Source of the DNA: Streptomyces typhae
GTDB lineage: Bacteria; Actinomycetota; Actinomycetes; Streptomycetales; Streptomycetaceae
Direction: 5' to 3'
Length of the DNA stretch: 64,000 bases
NCBI RefSeq assembly: GCF_009755605.1
Contig: NZ_WPNZ01000004.1
Span: forward strand, 434,001-498,000
Both the position numbers and the translations under genes were made by a program. The notes beneath the pieces were generated by a model, which saw nothing but the letters and a program-made list of their open reading frames with translations, was not told the origin of the DNA and made no database searches. Positions 43,208-51,144 of the stretch are shown here, piece by piece (position 1 is the stretch's first letter; each line of letters opens with the position of its first letter).

Positions 43208-43638
43208 GTGGCGAATCCGCGCTCGGCGTAGGGGAAGCCTTCGAGTTCGTTGGCGGGCTCGGTGTCGTCGCGGCGGGACGCGTAGTAGATGCGGACCTCG
43301 TCGATCAGGCCCGCGTCGTCGAAGCGGTAGACCTCGGTGCCGCGCAGCACCTTGCCGAGGCGCGGCTTGAAGGCGGTCCACTCGCAGACGGCGGCACGGG
43401 TGTGCTCGTCGGCGTAGACGGCGTCCACGGCCCAGTACGAGGAGTTGGCGCGCACGTCGGCGCCCCAGCGCTCCACGATCGGGTCGATGCCGTGCACGGG
43501 CCCGGCCATGCCGTGGGCGAGGTAGTGCACGACCTGCTCGGACAGGACGCGCGCGAAGAGGTCGCGGTCGACTTTGTTGCACGCCTCGAAGTACTGCCGC
43601 ACGGCGGCTTCCATCGTGGCCCGGTCAAGGCTTGCCAT
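43204..43638 (-). CDS. Third SnoaL/NTF2-like protein
   Basis: 144 residues: VRQYFEACNKVDRDLFARVLSEQVVHYL, GPVHGIDPIVERW, CEWTAFKPRLGKVLRGTEVYRFDDAGLIDEVRIYY. A clear SnoaL-type pocket with internal acidic residues. Overlaps the aminotransferase start (ATGA). It could isomerise, cyclise or hydrate the ring keto acid before amination. Confidence 0.78.
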   Translation of the reverse strand: MASLDRATMEAAVRQYFEACNKVDRDLFARVLSEQVVHYLAHGMAGPVHGIDPIVERWGADVRANSSYWAVDAVYADEHTRAAVCEWTAFKPRLGKVLRGTEVYRFDDAGLIDEVRIYYASRRDDTEPANELEGFPYAERGFAT

Positions 43639-43677
43639 GCCTGCTCGTCTCCTGGTCTGGGGTGCGCGGGACGTGGT

Positions 43678-43724
43678 TCACAGCTCCGCGGGTGCACCGC
43701 TCCGCGGGTTCACAGCTCCGCGGG
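43678..43724. repeat. CTCCGCGGG direct repeats in the operon
   Basis: Three CTCCGCGGG copies occur in the 71-bp gap between the SnoaL-like gene and the 424-residue gene, each flanked by CACAG/CACCG. The last overlaps the 3' end of the upstream gene. Confidence 0.6.
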
Positions 43725-44984
43725 CGCGAAGTGCAGCGGGGGCAGCGCGGCGAGCCGCTGCCGGGCGCGCAGGAGCGCTCGCTGGTCGTCGGTGAAGGCG
43801 TAGCGGTCTCCTTCCGCGCCGGGGCGCAGCAGGGTGCGCACCAGTTCCCTGGCCGCCGTGCGGTACTCCGCGGGCGTCCGGACAGCCGCTTCCATACCCT
43901 CGATCGCGTCGACCAAGTCCTGGAGCGCTTCGACGACCCGCTCCCGGTCAAGGCGCAGCAGACCGTCGCCGTCGGTCACGAGCGCCCGGTGCTCGCGCAG
44001 CCAGGAGTAGAGGAAGACCCCGGTGCCCGCGTCGAAGTTGCGGACGGCGTGCGCGTCGAGCGGGTACCGGAACATCCGCTCCAGCAGGATCATCGCGATC
44101 TGCTCGTCGGCGTAGGGCACGAGGGTGTCCGTGTGGCAGGCGAGCGCGGTCCTGGCGTCGACCTTCAGCTCTTCGAGAAGGCCGATGAACCAGTTCATCT
44201 TGAGCTTCACGTGCCGGTCGAGCGGCCACCGGCCCTGGTGGTGGAAGTAGTCGTGCAGATATCCCCACACGGAGCGGGCCTGATAACACACCTCGGGATC
44301 GAGTCCGGCCGAATCCTGGGGCACGCTGTCGGGGGTGAGCACGGCCTGCGCGGACGGCAGTGCGAACCGCTCGTGAATTCTGCGGAATTTATTGAAGAAG
44401 AAAATTGCGTACTTCTGTTCGAGCACCTTGTCGTGGGCGGCGACATTCTCCGGGAAGAAGACGATGCAGTTGCCCTCGCGCAGCCCCGTGCTGCCCGCGA
44501 GCAGCACGGTGGCCTGGCAGTTGTTCTTGGGGTGCGGATAGTGGACGGCGAGTTCGGGGAGCGCGTCGGGTTCTTTGCGGCGTACGAGGAAGAACTCCAG
44601 GCGCCTGCCGACCGGCGGGGCGCTGTTGGTGGTCTGCACGGGGGCGAGGAACGCGGCCCAGTCGCCGTCGGCGGGCGCGGTGAGCGCGTCACGGCTGCGG
44701 GCGAAGTGCGGGGGTGTGTCGAGCCCGGCGGCCAGCCAGTCGTCGGTGTCGGCGGCGAGCGCGTCGGCCTGGGCGCTCCTGCCGTGGGCGGCGAACCAGG
44801 CGACGGCCTCGTCCTTGAGGGCGGCGAGGGCGCGCCGGTCGCGGTCGTCCGGGTCGGGGATCGTCCCGTCGTCGCGCTGGCGGACGCGGAAGGCGTCGAC
44901 GCGCGGGATCAGGGTGCGGCCGAGCCGGGCCGCCTCGTCGAGCAGTCCGTCCTTGAGGCGGTACGCGGTCTCCGGCCCGCTCAC
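43710..44984 (-). CDS. Unrecognised 424-residue protein
   Basis: I do not recognise a family with known function. It looks soluble. The middle has a conserved-looking aromatic/charged block: CQATVLLAG, CIVFFPENVAAHDKVLEQKY, FFFNKFRRIHERFALP. A histidine cluster WGYLHDYFHHQGRWPLDRH lies near residue 240, followed by helical segments with acidic residues (LLEELKVDARTAL, YADEQIAMILLERMFRYP). The HDYFHH motif plus later Glu/Asp could form a metal site. Codon use is less biased between about 44150 and 44560 than around it. GTG start overlaps the stop of the prephenate-decarboxylase-like gene (GTGA), so they are translated together. Confidence 0.8.
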   Translation of the reverse strand: MSGPETAYRLKDGLLDEAARLGRTLIPRVDAFRVRQRDDGTIPDPDDRDRRALAALKDEAVAWFAAHGRSAQADALAADTDDWLAAGLDTPPHFARSRDALTAPADGDWAAFLAPVQTTNSAPPVGRRLEFFLVRRKEPDALPELAVHYPHPKNNCQATVLLAGSTGLREGNCIVFFPENVAAHDKVLEQKYAIFFFNKFRRIHERFALPSAQAVLTPDSVPQDSAGLDPEVCYQARSVWGYLHDYFHHQGRWPLDRHVKLKMNWFIGLLEELKVDARTALACHTDTLVPYADEQIAMILLERMFRYPLDAHAVRNFDAGTGVFLYSWLREHRALVTDGDGLLRLDRERVVEALQDLVDAIEGMEAAVRTPAEYRTAARELVRTLLRPGAEGDRYAFTDDQRALLRARQRLAALPPLHFAPAEL

Positions 44985-45598
44985 CGGTCGCCCTCCCGCA
45001 CGTGGTGGACGGTGAAGACCATGGGCACCTCGCCGTAGCTGCGCAGGACCCGCAGGCCGTGGGCGCGGGCGGCGACCACGGTGGTGACGCAGCCCTCGAC
45101 CCTGCCCTCGGCGCAGTCGATGGCCGCCTGCGCGTTGCTGGTCACAAGGCGGCGGGTGCTCGTGGCCGGCACGAGTCCGGCCGGGGCGGGATGGGTGGCG
45201 ACGGTGCGGGGTTCGGCGGACGCCCCCGGCGGCACGGCGAACACCATCTCGTGGGTGGGCCACAGGAAGCAGTCCACCATGCGGCAGGTGAGCAGGTTGC
45301 CGAAGACGAGGGTGTGCAGTTCGGGGTAGACGGCACAGGCCAGCAGGGCGTGTTCGCCGGTTCTCGGCACGCTGCCCATGGCCTGTTCGAGGGAGGTGTG
45401 CAGCACGACCCGGCCCTCGCCCGCGCGGCCCTGTCTGCGGAACCACAGATGGGCCGCGGACTCCAGGTTGGTGCCGGTGGGGCCCAGGGTGTGCAGATAG
45501 CGGATTTCGTCGGTCGGCGACGGTGCCGGAGCGGACGCAGGAGTCGGTGCGGGTGCCGGCGACAGCGATACGAGACTTACCGATCCGCCCGTGAACAT
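44981..45598 (-). CDS. Prephenate decarboxylase-like protein (BacA type; dehydratase fold)
   Basis: 205-residue single-domain relative of prephenate dehydratase without an ACT domain, the size of BacA. Motifs: TLGPTGTNLESAAHLWF near residue 37, TVATHPAPAGLVPA, VTSNAQAAIDCAEGRVEGCV and YGEVPMVFTVHHV at the end. The Thr-Arg-Phe motif that dehydratases use for catalysis is missing at the C-terminus, as in bacilysin-type prephenate decarboxylases. Expected reaction: decarboxylation of prephenate without aromatisation to a dihydro-4-hydroxyphenylpyruvate. The first 30 residues are an Ala/Pro/Ser tail. ATG 45598 has GGGAG at 5 nt; GTG 45604 is less likely. First gene of the operon. Confidence 0.72.
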   Translation of the reverse strand: MFTGGSVSLVSLSPAPAPTPASAPAPSPTDEIRYLHTLGPTGTNLESAAHLWFRRQGRAGEGRVVLHTSLEQAMGSVPRTGEHALLACAVYPELHTLVFGNLLTCRMVDCFLWPTHEMVFAVPPGASAEPRTVATHPAPAGLVPATSTRRLVTSNAQAAIDCAEGRVEGCVTTVVAARAHGLRVLRSYGEVPMVFTVHHVREGDR

Positions 45599-46054
45599 TT
45601 CCACTCCCTCTTGAATTTCCCGAGAAATTCTCCGGATGGGACAGTGATGGGGCGGCGCCCGGACGGCATGCCGCTGCGCAGGTTCGCGTCGGCGATCCTA
45701 GGCGGCGGCGACCCGCCGCCACCAGGTCGTCCGGTGTTCAAGGGGCGGATTTCCGCAGTCTGGCCATTTCGGCTCGCTCGGCCTTCCGGGGATCCGGCGA
45801 CAAATGCCATCGGGCCGGGTGAAAGCCCTGACGCTTTTATCCATGCCGGGGAAGGGGGGCGTCCGCATCGCGTCACGCCGACCGCATGACGACGGTCCGG
45901 CTCATAATGACCCCTGCGAAATGTGACTGCGGTCACAGAACTCCGGGGGCGGGTGGTGCGCGGGACCGCGCCCAGGGCGGAGCAACACGAAAGGCCGCCC
46001 TCGCATCTCTGCGAAAGCGGCCTTCGACCTGCTTCGACCTGCTGTGAAGCGGTC
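45599..46054. other. 456-bp promoter region upstream of the operon, to the tRNA
   Basis: No gene seen. It should contain the promoter of the - strand operon. Short duplications occur (GGCGGCGACCCGCCGCC hairpin near 45702). The tRNA terminator lies at 45991-46024. Confidence 0.5.
45991..46024 (-). terminator. Terminator of tRNA-Pro
   Basis: AAGGCCGC and GCGGCCTT form the outer stem with an inner CGCA/TGCG pairing, followed on the - strand by TTTCG, 31 bp downstream of the tRNA. Confidence 0.7.
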
Positions 46055-46128
<74 letters not shown>

Positions 46129-46254
46129 GCCCGTATGACCTGGGGTTTCCCCTGGCCGAACGCGCACCGAAACAATACCGCACTCGGGGCGGTGATCGCT
46201 CACGCCTTCCCGCCGCTTGACCTCAAGTCCGGTTGAAGTTGCACGCTCGGTGCC

Positions 46255-46971
46255 ATGACGACGACAACGGAGCGCACCTACGCCTACGCGGACCTGCCCC
46301 ATCTGATGAGCCGCATGACGGGCGACGAGAAGCACGGCCCCGCGGCGACATCCACGCTCGACGCGCTGTGGGTCCTCTACGACCAGGTGCTGAGGGTCAC
46401 CCCCGCACGGGTCGACGACCCGGCCCGCGACCGCTTCCTGCTGTCCAAGGGGCACGGCCCGATGGCCTATTACGCGGTCCTCGCCGCCAAGGGCTTCCTG
46501 CCCGTGGACTGGCTGGAGGGCTTCGGCTCGTACGACTCGCCGCTCGGCCACCACCCGGACCGGGTGCTCGTACCGGGCGCCGAGATCGGCAGCGGATCGC
46601 TCGGCCACGGCCTTCCGCTCGCGGTGGGCACGGCACTCGGCCTGCGGGCCCAGGGCCTCACGGACCCCCGGGTGTGGGTGCTCGTCGGGGACGCCGAGAT
46701 GGACGAGGGCAGCAATCACGAGGCCGTCGCCTACGCCGGGCCCGCCGGTCTGGAACAGCTCCACACCCTGGTCATCGACAACGCCTCCGCCAGCTACGCC
46801 AGGCCCGGTGGTATCGCCGCCCGCTTCGAGGCGGCCGGGTGGTCCGCGCGCACCGTCGACGGACGCGATCACGCCGCGCTGTACGAGGCGTTCACGGCGC
46901 CGCACGCCGGGCGGCCGCATGTGGTGGTGGCGCGGGTGGAGTCGAAGGAGTACGCGGGGGAGCCGAAGTAA
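46255..46971 (+). CDS. Split transketolase, N-terminal (TPP-binding) subunit
   Basis: 238 residues corresponding to the first domain of transketolase. Contains LLSKGHGPMAYYAVLAAKGF, GSGSLGHGLPLAVGTALG and the TPP/Mg motif GDAEMDEGSNHEA...IDN near residue 145. With the partner below it would move two-carbon ketol units in the pentose phosphate pathway. RBS is weak. It appears to be a common Streptomyces chromosomal gene next to tRNA-Pro, so I do not link it to the cluster on the left. Confidence 0.88.
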   Translation: MTTTTERTYAYADLPHLMSRMTGDEKHGPAATSTLDALWVLYDQVLRVTPARVDDPARDRFLLSKGHGPMAYYAVLAAKGFLPVDWLEGFGSYDSPLGHHPDRVLVPGAEIGSGSLGHGLPLAVGTALGLRAQGLTDPRVWVLVGDAEMDEGSNHEAVAYAGPAGLEQLHTLVIDNASASYARPGGIAARFEAAGWSARTVDGRDHAALYEAFTAPHAGRPHVVVARVESKEYAGEPK

Positions 46972-46984
46972 CGCGGCAGCGCCC

Positions 46985-47104
46985 TGCTCGCCGCTTCCTC
47001 CCGCCCCTGCCTCGCCTGTTTCCCCCGTCTGTTTCCCCCACCTCGCCTGCTCCCCCGTCTCCCCTTCTTCTTCCCTTCTCTCCCCCTTCTTCTTTTCCTC
47101 CCGC
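46985..47104 (+). repeat. 120-nt pyrimidine-rich tract between the transketolase halves
   Basis: The gap is almost purely C and T on the + strand, strongest from about 47040 (runs such as CCCTTCTCTCCCCCTTCTTC). It ends at the RBS GGAAGG of the second subunit. Mirror-repeat character could allow triplex DNA, or a C/U-rich mRNA spacer. Confidence 0.7.
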
Positions 47105-47118
47105 CGGAAGGACACCCC

Positions 47119-48024
47119 ATGGACACCATGCGAGACCGGTTCGCCCCCGTCATGGCACGGCTTCTCGACGAGGATCCCCGCGTCGCCGTCGTGCTCGCCG
47201 AGATCGGCAAGGACGCCTTCCAGGAGTCGGCGCACGCGCATCCCGACCGGGTGATCAACGTCGGCATCAGGGAGCAGCTGCTGGTCGGCGCGGGCGCCGG
47301 TCTCGCGCTCGCGGGGCTGCGGCCCGTCGTCCACACCTTCGCGAGCTTCCTCGTGGAGCGGCCCTTCGAACAGATCAAGCTGGACTTCGGGCATCAGGGT
47401 CTGGGCGGTGTCCTGGTCAGCGCGGCGGCGTCCTTCGACTGGCCTGAGGGCGGCTTCACCCATATGTCGCCGGGTGACGTGGCGCTGATGGACACCCTGG
47501 AGGACTGGTCGGTGTACGTGCCCGGCCACCCGGACGAGGCCGAGACGCTGCTGCGGCACGCCGTCGCCCCCGGCACCGGCAGCGACACCAAGGCGTACGT
47601 GCGGCTCTCCGTACAGGCCAACGCGGAGCCCATGCCGGTGGACGGCGAGCACTTCCTGACCGTGCGGGAGGGCGGGCGCGGTGTCGTCGTCGCCGTCGGG
47701 CCGCTGCTCGACCAGGTGCTCGCCGCGACGGAGGGCCTCGATGTGACGGTGCTGTACGCGACGACGGTGCGGCCCTTCGACGGGGCGGCGCTGCGGCGGG
47801 CGGTCGGGGCCGCGAGGGCGGACGTCGTGCTCGTCGAGCCGTATCTCGCCGGTACGTCGACGGCCGCGGCCAACGATGCCCTCGTCGAGGTGGAGCACCG
47901 GGTGCTCGGCCTCGGCGTCGGGCGCGGGGAGCTGCGCCGCTACGGCCGGGTGGACGAGCATGTGCGGGCGCACGGCCTCGACGCCGCGTCCCTCCGCGAG
48001 CGGATCGGCCGCTTTCTGAGGTGA
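47119..48024 (+). CDS. Split transketolase, C-terminal subunit
   Basis: 301 residues matching the pyrimidine-binding and C-terminal domains: VAVVLAEIGKDAFQESAHAHPDRVINVGIREQ (conserved Glu near residue 30 and 54), AGLALAGLRPVVHTFASFLVERPFEQIKLDF, GGFTHMSPGDVALM and a C-terminal VLVEPYLAGTS region. Preceded by GGAAGG. Functions as a complex with the subunit before it. Confidence 0.88.
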   Translation: MDTMRDRFAPVMARLLDEDPRVAVVLAEIGKDAFQESAHAHPDRVINVGIREQLLVGAGAGLALAGLRPVVHTFASFLVERPFEQIKLDFGHQGLGGVLVSAAASFDWPEGGFTHMSPGDVALMDTLEDWSVYVPGHPDEAETLLRHAVAPGTGSDTKAYVRLSVQANAEPMPVDGEHFLTVREGGRGVVVAVGPLLDQVLAATEGLDVTVLYATTVRPFDGAALRRAVGAARADVVLVEPYLAGTSTAAANDALVEVEHRVLGLGVGRGELRRYGRVDEHVRAHGLDAASLRERIGRFLR

Positions 48025-48033
48025 GGGAGGGGT

Positions 48034-48135
48034 TCCCGCGGCGGGCTCCCGAAACCGGGGCTCCGCCCCAGCCCCCGCTCCTCAAACGCCGGAGGGGCTG
48101 TTGCCGACCCGTCCGGCGTTCGAGGACGAGGCGCG
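48034..48135. repeat. Dispersed Streptomyces intergenic repeat overlapping the MFS stop
   Basis: The stretch with CCGGGGCTCCGCCCCAG, CTCAAACGCCGGAGGGGCTG and GTCCGGCGTTCGAGGACGAG is an imperfect inverted arrangement that I recognise as a recurrent Streptomyces intergenic element. A partial relative (CCTTCCGGCGTTCGAG) occurs at 52083. The last ~16 codons of the MFS gene lie inside it. Confidence 0.65.
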
Positions 48136-49419
48136 AAGTGCCGACTCCACCCGCACCAACCCCCGGATCGCCGGCACGGCCAACAGCGCCGCACACACCA
48201 CCAACGTCATCCCGGCCCCGATCAGAAGCACCCGCTCCGCCCCGAGCAGCCCGGCCGCAGGCCCGGCAAGCGCCTGCCCGACGGGCAGCATCGCCAGGGA
48301 CCCGGCGACGTCGTACGCGTGGATGCGGTTGAGAACGTCCGGCGGCACCTGCGTCTGGACGCTCGTGGCCCACATCACCGCCCAGAACGACGTACCGGCC
48401 CCCGCGACCGCGGCCCCCGCCGCCATGAGCCCCACACCGAGCTGCGCCCCGACGGCAGCCGGAAACGCGGCGAAGCCGATGAGGGCGCAGGCCCCGGCCC
48501 GCAGCATCCGGCGGGGCCGCAGCCGCAGGGCGACCAGGCCGCCGATCACCGTCCCGGCGCCGAGGGCCGAGTTGACCAGGCCGTAGGCGCCCGAGCCGTG
48601 CTCCTCGACGACGGTGACGGCGACCAGGGGCGTCGCGGGGCCCGTCGTCGTGATCATCAGGACGCACCAGATGGCGATCACGCCCCAGAGCCAGGTGCGC
48701 GCGCGGAACTCCCGCCAGCCGACGGCGAGGTCCTTCCTGAAGCCGAGGCTCGGCCCGTGCGTGCCGGGCGCGGCGGGCGGCAGCCTGAGCAGCAGCAGAC
48801 ACAGGGCGCTCAGCGCGTACGTGCCCGCGTGCGCGGCGAAGACGGCGGCGGGCGAGGCCACGCCGACGAGCACACCGGCGACGGCGGGCCCGGCGAGCTG
48901 CGCGCCGGACTCGGCCACGCGGATGGTGCCGTTGGCCTTCTGCACGTCCGCCGCGAGCCGGGGCACGGTGCTCGCGACGCCGGGCTGGAAGACGGCGGCC
49001 GCGGCGCCGTTGACGGCGCCGATCAGGCAGATCTCCCAGAGCACCACGCGTCCGGTGAGGAAGAAGACGGCCGCGAGCGACTGTGTGACGAGCCGTACGG
49101 CGTCGGCGCCGATCATCAGCAGGCGGGTGCTGAACCGGTCGGCGAAGACCCCTCCGAAGACGACGAGCCCGGCGAAGCAGGCGGCGGTCGCGGCCATCGC
49201 GAGGCCGACGGCACCCGCCCCGTATCCGTGCCGCAGCATTCCGGCCGCCAGGGCGACCGGCAGCATGGTGTCACCTAGCTTGGCCACGGCGCGTGCCACG
49301 AAGAAGAGCCCGAAGTCCCGGCTCCACAGCCCGCGCGCGCCCCGTATGTCCCCCGACCCCCTGTCCCCCGACGACTCCCCTGTCATCTCCGCCCCTCCGC
49401 TGACACCGCCCGACGTCAC
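48082..49419 (-). CDS. MFS transporter (DrrB/MefA-like exporter family)
   Basis: Up to 445 residues with about twelve hydrophobic segments; RDFGLFFVARAVAKLGDTMLPVALA begins the first helix and GGVFADRFSTRLLMIGADAVRL is the loop 2-3 motif. Members export drugs and metabolites. The C-terminal tail SSSNAGRVGNSPSGV is encoded by a dispersed repeat. Start is GTG 49419 or ATG 49386; the latter seems as likely because the first residues are low complexity. Confidence 0.8.
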   Translation of the reverse strand: MTSGGVSGGAEMTGESSGDRGSGDIRGARGLWSRDFGLFFVARAVAKLGDTMLPVALAAGMLRHGYGAGAVGLAMAATAACFAGLVVFGGVFADRFSTRLLMIGADAVRLVTQSLAAVFFLTGRVVLWEICLIGAVNGAAAAVFQPGVASTVPRLAADVQKANGTIRVAESGAQLAGPAVAGVLVGVASPAAVFAAHAGTYALSALCLLLLRLPPAAPGTHGPSLGFRKDLAVGWREFRARTWLWGVIAIWCVLMITTTGPATPLVAVTVVEEHGSGAYGLVNSALGAGTVIGGLVALRLRPRRMLRAGACALIGFAAFPAAVGAQLGVGLMAAGAAVAGAGTSFWAVMWATSVQTQVPPDVLNRIHAYDVAGSLAMLPVGQALAGPAAGLLGAERVLLIGAGMTLVVCAALLAVPAIRGLVRVESALRASSSNAGRVGNSPSGV

Positions 49420-49496
49420 GACCGCGCAGGATCATGCCACGGGATCCGGCCACGCTCAGCCGGATTTCCGCCGCCGGCGGGTGGGCGGCGCGCGGC

Positions 49497-49853
49497 TCAC
49501 TCCCCCGCGGGCAACCCCAACTCCGGGTGCGCGTCGAGGAGTCGGGTGGGCGCGGCCTGGCGCCAGGAGTCGGCGAGGATGTCGCCGAGCTCCTCCTGGT
49601 CCACGGCTTTGAGGCGCACCCGCACCCAGGCGAAGCTCGCCTCGTGCTCCGCGATCCAGAACTTGTCCGGCTCGGCGAGCGCCAGTTCGTCGCGCTCCAG
49701 CTTCGGGCAGCGCACCGCGATGGACGTCTCGTCCTCGGGGAGCGTGGCGAACATCTTTCCCGCGACCCTGAAGGTCGGCATGGACCAGGCGACCTTCTCC
49801 GTGGTGTCCGGGAGGGCGAGCGCGGTGCGGCGTACGTCGTCGGCGTTGACCAT
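49497..49853 (-). CDS. MmcQ/YjbR-family protein
   Basis: 118 residues of the CyaY-like YjbR fold, often annotated as DNA-binding: DDVRRTALALPDTTEKVAW, FRVAGKMFATLPED, SIAVRCPKLERDEL, FAWVRVRLKAVDQEELGDIL. Function unproven in the family. ATG overlaps TGGCC upstream. Stands alone between convergent-looking borders. Confidence 0.85.
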   Translation of the reverse strand: MVNADDVRRTALALPDTTEKVAWSMPTFRVAGKMFATLPEDETSIAVRCPKLERDELALAEPDKFWIAEHEASFAWVRVRLKAVDQEELGDILADSWRQAAPTRLLDAHPELGLPAGE

Positions 49854-49918
49854 GGCCAGAACGGTAGCCAACCCGACTGACAATCGTCCTCGCGAAGTCC
49901 GCCGTCGCGGACCCCGGC

Positions 49919-50914
49919 TCACGGAATCCGCGCGTCCAGCCAGTCCGTCAGGTCCTGCTGCACCTCGTCCCTGTTCGTCTCGTTGAGGATCTCGTGCCGC
50001 GCGCCCTCGTACCCCTTCCAGGTCAGGTCCTGCACACCCGCGTACCGGAAGTCCTCGAGGAGTTCGTACACGAGCGTCATCCGCTGGTTGCAGGGGTCCT
50101 CGGTGCCGACGGCGACGTGCACGGGCAGGTCGGCGGGGATCCGGGCCAGGTTCCGCGGGTCGTTGATCTTTCGGACGGCGCGGATCCAGTCGTACGAGAG
50201 GCCCGCCGAGAAGGCGAAGCCGCAGCGCTCGTCGGCCGCGTACGCGTCGACCTCCGCCTCGTCGCGGGAGAGCCACTCGAAGCCGGTGCGGTGCGCGAAG
50301 GGGTCGTTGAAGGAGGCGAAGAGCTCCCCGACGAACGACGAGGGCGCCGCCCTGCCGCCCTCGGTGATCTCCGCGCCGAGCCGGGCGAGCGCCGTGTCGG
50401 TCTCGGCGCCCGGCAGCGAGCGGAACGTACCGGAGAGGATCAGTCCGGTGAGGGTGTCCGGGTACTCCTGGGCGTAGTCGCGCGCGAGCATCGAGCCCAG
50501 GCTGTGGCCGAGCAGCACGACCGGGACGTCCGGGTGCAGGGCGCGGACCTGGTCGCCGATGGCCTTCAGGTCGTCGACGACGGCCCGCCAGCTGTCGGCC
50601 CCGGAATCCAGGGCTGCGTCGCCGGTGGTGCCGGTGGTGTCGGTCACCCCGTAGCCGCCCGTGGACTGGGCAGTGGCTCCGTGGCCCCGGTGGTCGGAGG
50701 CGACGACCCCGTACCCGTGCCGGGCCAGGTGGCGGGCGAAGCGGTCGTAGCGCAGGCCGTGCTCGGCGGCGCCGTGCGCGATCTGCACGACCGCGCGGGG
50801 CCTGGCCTCGGCGGGCAGCCAGGTGTAGGTGGCGACGGGCACGCCGTCGGGCGCGTTCAGCAGTCCCGCGGTGTGGGTGACCCCTGCCCCGGTGGCGTGG
50901 TCGTGGTCCGGCAT
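49919..50914 (-). CDS. Alpha/beta hydrolase, monoacylglycerol lipase-like
   Basis: 331 residues: oxyanion QIAHGAAEHGLRYDRFA near residue 47, DHRGHGATA, nucleophile LLGHSLGSMLA near 135, Asp in VAVGTEDPCN, His in YEGARHEILNE. Typical serine lipase/esterase of the Hydrolase_4 group (lysophospholipase or monoacylglycerol lipase). ATG 50914 follows AAGGAGAA. Intracellular; no signal peptide. Confidence 0.85.
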   Translation of the reverse strand: MPDHDHATGAGVTHTAGLLNAPDGVPVATYTWLPAEARPRAVVQIAHGAAEHGLRYDRFARHLARHGYGVVASDHRGHGATAQSTGGYGVTDTTGTTGDAALDSGADSWRAVVDDLKAIGDQVRALHPDVPVVLLGHSLGSMLARDYAQEYPDTLTGLILSGTFRSLPGAETDTALARLGAEITEGGRAAPSSFVGELFASFNDPFAHRTGFEWLSRDEAEVDAYAADERCGFAFSAGLSYDWIRAVRKINDPRNLARIPADLPVHVAVGTEDPCNQRMTLVYELLEDFRYAGVQDLTWKGYEGARHEILNETNRDEVQQDLTDWLDARIP

Positions 50915-51144
50915 CGGCGTTCTCCTTGACGTGGGCTGTGCGGCACACCCTGCCCCGCCCACGTGGTGTCAATCCCGTACCGAACGGCGTGCCGACGGCG
51001 ATCCCCGGCCCGGCCTGAGCGAACAGCAGCATCGGATAGAGCGTTCGTTCCACCGCCGGAAGTACACCAACCACCACAGCGCTCAGCACGCCGCCATCGG
51101 CGGAATGCGTGCACGTCCCGTCCGCTGCTTCCGGGCGGCTGCCG

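Noticed and set aside
46255..48024. Split transketolase as part of the amino acid operon
   Set aside because: Opposite strand, separated by a tRNA and terminator, and resembles common Streptomyces chromosomal genes.
50964..51089. Hydrophobic fragment on the - strand (MLSAVVVGVLPAVERTLYPM onward)
   Set aside because: Looks a little like a transporter piece but is under 45 codons without continuation; too weak to call a pseudogene.
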